DNA of 64,000 nt. It comes from Ailanthus altissimus. Taxonomy: Eukaryota > Streptophyta > Magnoliopsida > Sapindales > Simaroubaceae. Below are positions 32,935-44,537 of this stretch, one piece after another (the stretch's first letter is position 1; each line of letters begins with the position of its first letter). The stretch lies in NCBI GenBank assembly GCA_946807835.1, contig OX327691.1:16233688-16297687 (forward strand). The letters run 5' to 3'. Under the pieces are notes generated by a model, which searched no databases, was not told where the DNA came from, and was given only the letters and a program-made list of their open reading frames with translations. Both the position numbers and the translations under genes were made by a program.

Positions 32935-33639
32935 TGTCTCACATCCCCACCCGAGTTTGACTCCCCCATCTCAAGTGATACGAAAATGATGATAAATATT
33001 ATAATTTTTCCTTTAAAAAAATAAAATAAAAAATATACCTAACACTGATTAGCAAATTTATTGATATTATAATATCAAGTCACAATTACTCACACAAAGG
33101 CATTAAAATTTTATATAAAAAATTTAATCAAAAATAACCACAGAATTATAGTCCAAATTTTAGCTTTAATTATTAAATAATAATAAAATTATATCAATAT
33201 CCTATCTCAAGTCATATTAAAGAGCTCACTGATAATATTAATAATAATAAATTAATTCAATAGTATTAAATTTAACAAATTTATCTTAATTATAGATATT
33301 TAATAGATTTAATAATAACAAAAAATAAATTAAAAACGATAAATGAGTATAACAATATATTAAGAACGCGCCTTTAAAATTTGAATAAAATTAGAGTCCA
33401 AATTATTATTTAAATATCAAAGCCAAGATCAGAACTCTAAGCATCTTTTTTCTTCTTTTCTCTCTTTTTGTCTTTCTCAGCCAACTACCAGCCCCTCACT
33501 TTTATCTCCTTATCATTTTTAATAACTATTTTCATTTCAATCTCTCGTGTATAAATTTCGACGAAGTCTATCACTTTTTATCTTTTCTTAGTGAAAACAC
33601 TCGTCTTTATTAATTTGTTGGGCTAACCTACATGATGTA
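32935..33639. other. A+T-rich DNA; possible decayed LTR of copia D at right end
   Basis: No gene seen. The last ~200 bp before 33680 probably belong to the 3' LTR of the minus-strand copia D, because a purine tract (minus-strand aaaagtgggcttggtggag) ends near 33680. Confidence 0.35.
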
Positions 33640-35624
33640 AATCCAACTAAACAAATCTTCTCGTCAACTTCATATAGGTGCTCCACCAAGCCCACTTTTC
33701 CTTTACAAACTTAAAGTTTCTAATTAAACAATAGCTTTGTCATTATATTTGATCCATTCTCATTTATATGAATATTTTTAAGTTGTAATAACTTTAATTT
33801 TAGCACATCATGCGCCTAATGATATTTAATATCAATGTACTTAGTCCTAGTTGAGTTCTTCACTAAGTGAATAACACTCTGGATTATAGTAAACAATGTA
33901 ACTCTCTTACTTTATCATTTAACTCTTGTAGAAACGTTTTCATCCATAAGGTTTCTTTGCAAGCTTCAATAACTACAATTTACTTAGCTTATATGGTAGA
34001 CAAAGCAACATAATTCTAAAGACTACGTTACATAACACTACACTTCTTGCAAGATAATCAGATATCCTACTATAGACTTCCTAGAATTTACAAATCCTGT
34101 CATATTTGCATTTATGTACCTAAACAATACAAGTTTGTCACCACTAAAATACAAACATGTCTTAGAAGTGCTTCTAAAATATTTAAAAATTCACTTCACT
34201 ATTGTCTAGTATTCTTTGCCAAGATTAGAGAGAACCTGACTAATGAATCTAACTGCATGAGTAATGTTTGGCCTAGTGCAGACTATAACATACATCAAAC
34301 TATCAATAACATACTCATTTTTTTCTTTTATTTCAACAACTTATAAGACATTGCTTGGAGCTAAGCTTGAAATGATTTGCAAGTGGAGAACATAAAGATT
34401 CCTATGTTGAATCTTTCAAGAACCATTTCAATGTAGTTTTCTTGAGATAATCATATCTTCTCATTTTTTTTCTATCACATTAGATATTCATGCCAAGAAT
34501 CTATTTTACCAATCCTAAGTCCTTCATAGTCAAGGACTTATAAAGTTTTCTCTTTAATCCTTCAATTTTACTAGCATCATAGCTAACAATCAACATATCA
34601 TTCACATAAAGCAAAAGAATAATGAAATCATTGCTAAATGTATTCAAAAATTAATATATATATATATATATATAATGGTTTGATGTAGTTTTACTGAAAC
34701 CATGATTCTTTATGAAAGAATCAAATTTCTTGCACCACTTTATAGATAACTGTTTTACTTAATACAAACTTTTTTTTTAACTTGTACACAAGATTTTTCT
34801 TACTTTTGACTTTAAAGCTCCTCAGGCTACTTTGTATCGATTTCTTCTTTCAAATCATTATAAAGAAAAGTTGTCTTTACATCAAACTACTCAATCTTCA
34901 AATTCAAATATGTTATTTAACCAAAAAATTTGGATAGAAGACATCTTCACTATAAAAGAAAATATTTCTTCAAAATCAATTCTTTGTTTTTACCAAGTGC
35001 TTTCACAACCAATCTAACATTGTACCTTAGTTGTGAGTTTCTTTTAGTCTTCAACTTATAAACTCATTTGTGCTTCAAAGATCTTTTATCCTTAAGCATC
35101 TTTACTTACTCATTAGTATGGTTCTCATGCAAAGATTTTATCTCCTCTTGCATGGCTTTAAACCACCTATTCTTATGCCGACGAGACATGAATTCTTGGA
35201 AGTTTTTAGGCTCTTCCCCATCTATAAGCTTTACATACCCATATAAGGGATATTTTGAGGAGTGGTATTATTGCTCTCTCATAGATCTCTCAATTAAGGC
35301 TCAATTAGTGATGAATCGTATGGATTTAGAGGTGCTTTCTCAAATTGTTCTACTGGACCATCATGATCATCTATATCATCAAGATCATCTTACGTGTCTC
35401 CTCCATAATCTTCATTAACTATAGGTGGAGAAATTGAACTAGGAGTTTCATTATATGATTGAGGCTTTTCATTTTTCTCTACATCAACAACTATTTGATC
35501 TTTAAAAAAATATGACATCTTTGCTTCTGATGATTTCTAACTCCCTAGATCCCATCATTTGTACCCAAATTATTCATGTGCACAACCCAAGAAGATACAT
35601 TCTCTAACCTTGTCATCAAGCTTT
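33640..35624 (-). pseudogene. Copia D RT-RNase H and integrase C-terminus (decayed)
   Basis: Minus-strand pieces in order from high to low coordinates are integrase C-terminal KLDDKVRECIFLGCAHE (about 35610), then RT onset RWFKAMQEEIKSLHENHT (about 35150). The RT active-site region is LLLYVNDMLIVSYDASKIEG (about 34600, YVND in place of YVDD), then SLTMKDLGLVK (about 34530), and the RNase H end STRTKYIDIKYH (about 33850). Many stops occur. The integrase is interrupted at 35624 by the LTR insertion and continues at 40593. Confidence 0.85.
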
Positions 35625-35725
35625 TGTTAAGGTCGGTGCTTACGTGCCATCCCTGAATGTACATATACTTGTGTATTTATACAAGTGTACATTCTCATTA
35701 AATCACTAATACTCATTTATATGGT

Positions 35726-38553
35726 TATAGTAACCAGTATCCACAACCGGTAAGAATATGTATTTATATATATATAAATATAAATATTTTATTTGTATGT
35801 GGGTGATACTTGATTTATATATTGTTATTAGTAGTGTTTGTATAGGTTAAGGACATACTATTAGTATTGGGTTTATTTGTAAGACTTTAAATTTATTTTA
35901 GGGTCTAAATTATAATACTTTAAAAGTTTTTGGGGCAAATTCGTAAATATAAAAAATTAGCCTCTTAGTATAAAAATATACTTTTGAAACCCTAATTTAC
36001 TCATATTGGTCGAGCTACCTCTTTTAGAATGATAAAAAGAGAGAAAGAAAGGGGAAAGAAAGAGAAGAAGAAGAAGAAAGTTGGAATTTAAGCCTAAGAG
36101 GTATATTATAACCCTTTCTTAGTTTCTTGGTGTTAAATTAGTTAATTCCTTTAAGTTTTGATTTTTGGATATATGTATAATTGAGAATTTGATGTGTATT
36201 TTATAAGATATTGTGAGAATTGATGATGATCTATGTAGATAGCTTGATAAATCATGATGAATTGCAGAATTTCTATTTAATAGTCTTTTGATCTAGGAAT
36301 TTTATAAATTGTTGTGATTCGATTCTAGTTTTAAATTTTGCGTATATGAAATTAGACATGTGTAGGATTATCTGAGACTTTGAATCGATTGCAAATTCTA
36401 AAAATTGAATTTGTATTGAATTTACCAAAATGACCCTGAAACTCTAGAAATTTCCATATGAACAGTATGATACAATGAAAAATAATTTTTGATCAGCTGA
36501 ATGATCTTAAAAAATTATGAACTTATGAAATATGATAAGTATATATGTCTACTATGATATACTCAAAATTGATAATTTAGATCAATGTAGTTAAATTGTT
36601 ATGATTTTCTAAAGAGTGTCAGCTCATTGTAGTATTTGATTAACAGATTTTTAAAGCTATAGAATAAAATAGTTTTAAAATACTTTTGGCAGTGATTTTA
36701 AAGTAAAATATTTATCATGAATTAAGATATATGTCAAGAGTATTTTTGTGATATTTGTATAATTTTTGAGTTAGTATATGATTTTATAAAATTAGGAGAT
36801 TGAATACTGTTCAGTAAGTATCTTGATCCTGTCAGGTTAGTAGTTTGGATTCGATGGTGTTTATGAAATGGATTGTGTTAAAATTATGATATAATATTCA
36901 TACATAAGAAGGATATATGAGTCAAGAATGATATATTCTAATTTTGGAGTAATTGAACATCATTTGATGTATTAGAAAAGTTTGTTAAGTGTAAGTGGTC
37001 AGAATGACAGGTTTTGAGAAACCAAGTAATTAGACCAATTCGATGTGATAAGTGCAATGTGTAATTTTGTAAGCTATTTAAAGTATTTTTATGAATGTTG
37101 AGGCTCATGAAAGGATTAATCTCTATTGATAGGTTAAGGAGATTTAAGCCTTGTAGCTAAAAGTGCTAAGAGGTAAGTATACTAGACTTTTTATTGAAAT
37201 TACAATAAACATAGTAATTGTTATGTATGATTTTGTAAATGTGATTAGGAATATGTTTATGTTATGTCAAAGTATGTTTTGATATAAAATGGAAAGATAT
37301 GTGTTTATAAATGTGAGCATGGACATACATGACATATATGTATTTTTGAAAGTGAGCTTTCAAAGTGAAATGTGTTTAACAAAGAGAGCTTTTGAAGTGT
37401 AATATGTCCATGAGAAACATTTTGTATTTTGAGGATGCTTGAACTCACTGTTAACTTAGTAGGCATTTTATGTGATTTGTGGAACCTTTATGTATGGCAT
37501 TTCCTTCGGGATTGGTATATGTTATATGTTCCGTATATAGGGAGGATCCTATTGGTACCTAAAGGAAGAGTGAGTCATCACATTTATGTGGTAGCATATT
37601 GGTGCATGTGAGAGGACTCACTGATGATCAGGGTGAGGGTTTGGCTTTTACCTTCAGACATGAGCAATATATATGTATAATTTAAAAACTTCACTTGTAA
37701 TATTCCTCTCATACGGTATGTCACCTACGAGTGACATTTGGCTCATTATGTGATATGTAAGTCCTACTAAGTAGTAGTTGAGTGATAGTATTCCTATTAT
37801 ATGTTTTGAAAGAATGTGTAAGCGCTTACATGACATGTAATTTGATAAGATTGTGATTTTGATTTATCACAGCATATCATACATATGCATTGTGTACATA
37901 TATGTATTTATATTTGATATATAAAAAATTAGTATGCTTACTAAGTTTTATACTCATTATAGTTTATGGTGATTTCAGGTAAATAAGGTACATGTGTGCT
38001 TAGCGGATTTGGCAAGGCTTCTGCTGTTCCTTAGGTTCCCTAAGTTGCTAGGTTGCTGAGTGTTTCATTTGGGGACACGTAGGATAAGATATTTGATTTG
38101 TCCCTATTGAATAAATACTTATGTATTATTTTATTATGTGTGGTTAGATTTGATTTAAGTGTCACCAAGTATGGTTATTGGTTGATTTTAAGTAAGAATT
38201 TGTAATGAATATATTCTGAGTTTTCGGTAACAAAGTTACTACTGGTGACGTAGTAGAGTGTTAATCTCTGAGAAAACTCTGCATATCTCCGGTTTATTAA
38301 TTGTCCCAGTCATAATTCAATTGTTATAATTCTGAAAGAAATTGAAATGAATGTATAAATATTGTCAATAGAAGTTTATATTTATATGTTAAGTTATGGG
38401 TTGATTTTAGTATTGAACTTACTAGCAACTTGCTAAGATTTCCTATGTTGAATTAAAGTTTGAAATTTTGTGTAATATTATTTATAAGTGCACATATATT
38501 GAATGAATGTAAGTGATGTCATGTGTCGGATCTTTTGGGTCTAGGGCGTGACA
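35726..38553 (+). repeat. Solo LTR G, copy 1 (2,828 bp)
   Basis: Starts TATAGTAACC (TG mutated to TA) and ends GGGCGTGACA. It is flanked by ATGGT on both sides (35721-35725, 38554-38558). It is homologous along its length to 50280-52885. The long LTR and gggcgtgaca end resemble Del/Tekay chromoviruses, an inference. A 60-codon frame at 37429-37611 is not considered a gene. Confidence 0.92.
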
Positions 38554-39980
38554 ATGGTATTATGCATGTAACGTTACAGAAATTGTAGATCTGAAGGAGT
38601 TCGGATCAGATCTAAAGGAGTTTAGATAAGGGCTCATAGTTAGCCACGCTGAGAGATATAAATGCTAAATGTTAGCACAGTTAAGTGTTAGCTGGTTATA
38701 ATAGTCAGCAGATCCAAGAGTTTGAGCATTGTCTGTAATGGGACATAAATCTGGGAGTATACTAGTAACTGCATAGTTGTAAGAGTTACAATCGGGTACT
38801 AGAAAATACTAGTTGCACAAGTATGTTCTCGAATACGTGTCCCTAATCTATTTCTGCTGATGCGGATCTATCGATGGATACTTTTAATATAGATTAACAT
38901 ATGTCATACCTATAAGGTATAGATGGTCATTCCTAGTCGACTGTGAGCTTGGAGCTCGTATTAACATATGGGTATCCAGTTAGGACTGGATATAGGACAG
39001 ACTCACGAGGGCCTCCGATAGACATCCTATATAAGTCGTCAATAGAGGGTTCTCTCGAGTTAAGTAGTATATGTGATCCTTTGACCTGAGTGCCACGGTG
39101 GGCTTGTAAGTGATCCACCATACTTTAGTTCCACACATCCCACAAACCTTTCATGGTATGACCGCTGGGTATGGTCCGATGCTTATGGGGTTTGGTGTGT
39201 ACAGATACGGGATCTGTCAGCTCGTATAGGGAGTTCGATATCCAGATACTTCGAGACTGTATCTCAGAAAATCCTATGGCCACAAGTATCAATCTCGAGA
39301 ATGAATTTCGTCAGGGTAAAACAATATAGCATCAGAGTTTGCGCATATTATTCAGTGAGTACGAGTCTGGAGATAAGATATGGATGAGCACTAGGAGATT
39401 TGACGGTGATAATCTATATCCCCGCACATCCAAGATATTATGACGGAAGGACTATACGTATGCGTTGTAACCTCAACTTGCATGGTTCAACGTGCTGATT
39501 TATATATCCGTGACATATACGCAGGGCATAGCTCACTGACTCATAGAATAGTTCCATTTGACGAATCGGGCGTAGGACCTAGAGAGTCCCGCGATATAGA
39601 GTATACTCGTTGTGTACTGGGGCAGCGTGCCAGATTAAATTGTTTAATCCAGCAATATTCAGCACTACCACAGGAATGCGTGCGTGTCTGTATTTAAGTG
39701 TTAAATACAACAATTAGTCAATAATTATTATTTACTAATTGTATAATGACACATGACGCATTGTGGACCCTCGGTTGAGTTTACCCAAGTTTAAAATTTG
39801 ATAGGACCCATTAGGGGTAAACTTGGTAACTATTCATGAGGGGCAAAACGGTCATTTCACACTTTGATTATTTAATTATTAAATAATTAAAATATTTCTC
39901 TTATTATATTATATAATATATATTATATTATTTTATTTATTATTTTATTATAAGATATTATATATATTAATATTATATTT

Positions 39981-40365
39981 TGGGTGCCAAATAGTTGGCA
40001 CCCATTACTAATTTTATATTATTATTTTATATATATTATATTATATTAATATTATATATATATATATATAAAGAAAAAGAGAGAAAATGTGGTGTGTGGT
40101 TTTGGGGGCATTTTGCCCAAGAGAGAAAAGAGAGGAAATAGAGAGGAAGAAGAGAAAAAGAGAAAAAAAAAAATGAAATTGTTTCATTTTTCTTTATGCT
40201 TTCAATTGAAGCAATGCTAGATTGCTTCAAACTCTCAATTTCTTATCCTTTTGGAGAAAAGGATAAAAACACATACTGGCCATTTTAAGGATTAAGAGTT
40301 AATCCCGAGCTGAATATCAAGCTGCTGTTCTAGTTCACCAAGCCCACCGAGTTGGTGACTAGAAC
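39981..40365 (+). other. Six inverted repeats in LTR F around and after the TATA region
   Basis: Stems: 39981-40004 (TGGGTGCCAA/TTGGCACCCA, 10 bp), 40169-40191 (AAAAATGAAA, 10 bp), 40206-40230 (TTGAAGCAAT, 10 bp), 40243-40266 (TTATCCTTTT, 10 bp), 40289-40305 (GGATTAA, 7 bp) and 40327-40365 (14 bp with one bulge). All are perfect except the last. Confidence 0.85.
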
Positions 40366-40592
40366 TGCATACAAGTTGGCTTCCATGCGAACTTCAAAAA
40401 AATACGTGTATAACGTTACACATTGTGGTAAGTTCTCTAACCTTTCTAATATATTAATGTGATTAATATATTTATTTATTGTGTTTATTCCATATTTCAC
40501 GCTTCCGTTGGATTTAAATTCGTATATGATACGTATTTAGGCAATAGACACAATTATACATGCATACACCCATACGTATATTAGATCCAACA

Positions 40593-42060
40593 GATTTGAC
40601 CTCTCATCTTTAGGAAAATGATCAAATGTCTTCTAACCAAACACTCTCAAGTGCTTGTATAAAACACCTTTCCCTCTTCAAGCTCTCTCAAGTACATTAT
40701 TATCTAAAGAAGTTGAAGGAGAAAGGTTAAGCAAATCAACTGTTTGCCACATTGCCTCATCCCAAATGTATTTAGGTAGTTTAGCATCAAAGATCATTCA
40801 TATAATTCTTTCTTGAATCGTTCTGTTCATCCTCTTGTCACACCATTTTATTAAGGAGTTTTTGGTATAGTCTTTTTAAGTTTGACACTAAGAGATCTGC
40901 AATACTACTCAAATGGTCCTCTATACTTACTATTATTACCTGCCTTTACACATTTCAACTATCTTCATATCTCTTTTTCGACTTTAGCATGAAAATATTT
41001 AAAGATGTCAAATACTTGGTCTTTAGTTTTCAAAGCAAAAGTCCATACTTTTTTAAAACCATCATCAATAAAAGTCACAAAACAAAGTGCACCTTCACGT
41101 GTTCTCATTTATATAATGCATACTTTAGTATGTATCAAATCAAGCAATTTTGGTCTTCTAGATGGGTAAAAGTTACGAAATGCAACTTTATGTCAGTTAA
41201 ACAATGATCACAATATTTGAGAGACTTGCCTACTAAGCCCACTATAGCGTTCATTTTGGCTAAACTTAAAGCCCTTTCTCACTTATGTAGCTAAGCCTTT
41301 TATATCATAACTTATGTCAAATTATTTTGCAGCTATATTGATATCTCATTTTATGAGCTTAGCTTCCATAATATAAAGAGTATTCACATTCTTTCCTTTG
41401 GCTACAACTAAGGAACCTTCAGTGAACTTTCATTTACCTTCACCAAAATAAATTCAAAAATCATTATCATCAAAGTTTACTAATGGAGATTAAATTCAAA
41501 TATATTTTTAAAACCTGTCTAACATCTTTGAGTAGTAATTTGCAACTAACACTGGTTTCAAGCAAATATCTCTTATGCCCACAATATTGAATGCACCATT
41601 ATTTTCCATTTTGACATAGCCATAGTTACTGCTGGTGCAGGATGTAAAAAAATCACTATGTGAAAAAACATGAAATGAAGCATTCAAATAAATCTCTCAA
41701 TCACTTGTATGACATATGAGATTTATGAAATTTCATCATAAACAATAGTCATATCACCATCAACTATGGTTGTACTGCTCTTTTTTTATTCTTTTATGAC
41801 TCATCTCTTTTCTTAACTTGTTCCATTTTTATATTCTACAACCTCTCTTTATATGCCTAATTTTATTGTAATGGTAGTACTTGATATCTTTTTCTTTGGG
41901 ACTTAGATCTTCCTTTATAGTTCTCATTGCCAGAATTTCTACTTTAGTTTCTTCCTCATCTTTCATACTTTTCTATAATCAATGGTTCTATCTAACAGGA
42001 ACTCATACTTGTATTTTTTTTTTCTAACTTTTTCATTTTGCATTCTATCCATAACCATTT
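40593..42060 (-). pseudogene. Copia D Gag-protease-integrase (decayed)
   Basis: The upstream half of copia D. On the minus strand, high to low, a degraded zinc knuckle YYHYNKIRHIKRGC (about 41870) has Cys changed to Tyr. Protease and pre-integrase pieces follow, such as MENNGAFNIVGI (about 41610). Integrase core FVTFIDDGFKKVWTFALKTK lies at about 41070, then NGVTRG near 40840. FDHFPKDERS (about 40620) continues into KLDDKVREC at 35610 once the insertion is removed. Heavily mutated. The 5' LTR beyond about 42060 is not recognisable. Confidence 0.8.
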
Positions 42061-42239
42061 ACATGGTTAGTTTCCTATTTGATATATGAATTTTAATTAT
42101 AAATATCACGTATTTGTTTAAAAAAATTTGTATCAAGAGTTTATATGTTTAGTGTTATTGTTCTGAGACTTAAGGTAATAAGGTAATAAGCAAATGAGCA
42201 TACATAATCAAATTGATGTGTTGTACTTAATTTCATGAG

Positions 42240-42447
42240 AAAATATCATTTTGGTCATTGGTTTTATGAATAGATATCAACTTAGTCGTCACCTTTTCAA
42301 TATTTACCATGTTAGTTCTTGTAAGAACATTTTCAATAATTTTTTATTATCATTTTCGTTCCTATAGGAACTAACATGATATATATTGAACAAGTAAAAA
42401 CTAAATCCGTATACATCCATTAAACCAAGAACGAAAACAATATTTTC
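42240..42447. mobile_element. MITE-like foldback element, copy 2
   Basis: About 208 bp with ~85-bp imperfect terminal inverted repeats. The left end is gAAAATATCATTTTGGTC. The right end, inverted, is gaaaatattgttttcgttc. Both arms contain catgttagttc. There is no coding capacity. Confidence 0.75.
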
Positions 42448-43192
42448 CCTAATTTCAAACCATTGCCAAATTCATTGCCTGCTGTGGAATTTCATAGCAA
42501 AATAAAAGTGTCCACAATATGTTATTTAATTTGTTGTTTATTATCAGTGAAACTACTCAATTCAAAAAATTAAATTATTAAAATATAGTTGATATTATTA
42601 TTCCATCAAGTTAATAAATAAAAAAAGAAATTCTCATTCATCAAAGTTCATCTGAAAAAAAAAAAATCAAACCTAACAAGGTTTTTTAATGTGAAACGTA
42701 GTTGTGGATACATATGGGTACCAAGCACCGTCATTAAATTTGATCCGTTTTAAATGAAACAATGAACTAAGTAGTGGATCAGGGTTTGATTTGATTGAGA
42801 AAAGAATTCTTATTAAATTAATTTAGACAGAATAGGCACATCGGATTGTAACATGAGAGATGAGTAATTAGGAAAAACAAGTTAATCAACTAGATCAAAT
42901 CTTACCGGTGAAAGCAGTGTTTAGTTTCCAAGACAGTCTACACTCATTAAACCCGATGCAAAACCATTATCTCACAAACAAATTTCAATCTTCCCATTAA
43001 AAAAAGAAAGAAAGAAGAATCTCAATCACATTAACATAAAATTCCAACCAAAGTAGACTATTCCGTGCGTCCGCACTTTATTAATTGTCCGTGTCGGAAG
43101 TAATACTTTGCCTCGGAACAAAACAGTCGATAAATTAATGAAATGAGTAGCATCACGCTAATGAATTGCTTGCTACCCAAGTTCCGAACTCC

Positions 43193-43200
43193 TATAAATA
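43193..43200 (+). promoter_or_regulatory. TATA box of small gene 43262
   Basis: aactccTATAAATA lies 69 bp before the ATG and is conserved with the paralogue at 25546. Confidence 0.6.
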
Positions 43201-43261
43201 AATCCTGTTAAAGGTCATGTTTTGCACAAATCAAATATTTGTTGAGAAAGATATTATCGCC

Positions 43262-43495
43262 ATGTCAACTCCTGGATACTACCTTGCAGAGGCATATGTG
43301 TTGAGAAAGATTCATACGGAGAAAATGGAAGAAAGGAGAGCCAAGATAGAAGGGACTGATTCGTCAGAAGAGACAAATTCACGTAGTGGTTCTTTCTCAT
43401 GGATGCTTAAGAAGAAATATGCATCAGGAGAAATCGTTCGTGTTTCTCCCGCAGATTATACTGGGAAAGAAGTAAAGAGATGTGCTCGTAAGTGA
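43262..43495 (+). CDS. Short plant protein of unknown function, 77 aa (paralogue of 25610)
   Basis: ATG 43262 aligns with 25610. An in-frame upstream ATG at 43217 would add 15 residues that have no counterpart in the paralogue. The protein opens MSTPGYYLAEAYVLRKIHTE, with a Lys/Glu/Arg-rich stretch, a Ser-rich middle (SEETNSRSGSFSW) and a basic tail (KEVKRCARK). There is no signal peptide or transmembrane span. The TATA context and a block before it (gctaatgaattgcttgctac against gcttatgattgcttccttcc) match the other gene, so promoter and coding region were duplicated together. Sequence differences concentrate in the C-terminal half. Function not recognised. Confidence 0.65.
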   Translation: MSTPGYYLAEAYVLRKIHTEKMEERRAKIEGTDSSEETNSRSGSFSWMLKKKYASGEIVRVSPADYTGKEVKRCARK

Positions 43496-44537
43496 TACTT
43501 GAGATGACGTTGCACGTCAGCGTTATCGTATTCTCTGATAATTTTCAGGTTCTGTTCAGGTGAATTGTCAGCATTGTTATAAGTATTTGTTATAAATTAT
43601 TACTGTTTCTTATCTCTCTCTTTGTCTCTAGACCTTGTAAATAAATATTTCCAACTCAGTGACATTGTCACAAGTACGAAGTTGACAAGTTATTTACAGA
43701 CAAGCTCGAGAAGTGAGCTTTGTTGGAATAAAGGATCTTTTGAACATATTCTTACGTAAAAAATTTATAAAATTACCTCAAACTTTTTTATTTGAAGAAT
43801 GTTAAATTTAAATTTGTTGGCTTTAATCTTTTTTATTATTTTCAATTATCACACTCATAAAAATATGGACACTTGAATCTCCTAATAATAAATCAAGCAT
43901 AGAATTTGTAGTGGTTCCGTATCCTCTCTCACCTTTTATGAAAAAAGTGTGTTTTAGTGTGTAAGAGTTAAGCTACTACTCTCACAAGTTTCTTTTTTTT
44001 TTTATACAAACATCACCTTAGAGTTAAAGTTTTGAAAAGTGTTAAGTAAAAATACTAAAGACTAATGGGCATTCTAACTTCAACTTAGAGGGTCCAATTT
44101 TAGTCTTATAGCCCACTAATTTTATAAGTTAATCCTAAGTTATTCTCTCAAAAGCCTAATGTTGCACTCTACTTTGCTCATGTAATAAATTCAATTTTAA
44201 ATAAAACTCTTTTAATTAAATTAAAGTTGATCCTTGATCGATAATAATCACTCAATTAACTCTCTATATGATGTTGATAATTAAGTTAGGTCATGAAAAA
44301 ATATTTTGTTCTTTAATTACTTATTTTTCCGTAAGTAATTAATACTCTAATGGTCATCTTCTAATGTATGTATTAATAAACAACTTTATGAATAAATATC
44401 ATTATTTAATAAACAATTCATTAAATAAACCGAGATTATAAATTTAAATGATCAAATACTATAAGCAGCTTAAGTGCATATCATCTAAGTATATGTTCTA
44501 TCTTGTAAGTATATATTCACATAATTTATGAAATTAT
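43496..44537. other. A+T-rich DNA, no gene seen
   Basis: Includes the 3' flank of the 43262 gene (shared cgagaagtgagctt block near 43708). The last part may be the far part of copia E's LTR, cut by copia B; this is an inference. Confidence 0.35.

Larger units (their letters stand above)
35625..40592 (+). repeat. Long solo LTR F (about 2.1 kb) split by solo LTR G1
   Basis: TGTTAAGG at 35625 and CCAACA at 40592 form TG...CA termini. Flanks are gcttt (35620-35624) and gattt (40593-40597), a target duplication with one change. Removal of 35726-38558 leaves about 2.1 kb. A TATA tract (tatatatataaag near 40060) followed by a GA-rich leader and a hairpin cluster (40169-40365) indicates plus orientation. 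No internal domain or second LTR is present, so I call it a solo LTR; the parent family is unknown. Confidence 0.8.

Noticed and set aside
34047..35418. Plus-strand open frames of 99 and 116 codons
   Set aside because: They are antisense to clear copia RT pieces on the minus strand.
37429..37611. 60-codon open frame conserved in both solo LTR G copies (also 51977-52159)
   Set aside because: Both LTRs descend from one element and the frame lies inside a non-coding LTR. Similarity follows from common origin; there is no known domain or initiation context.
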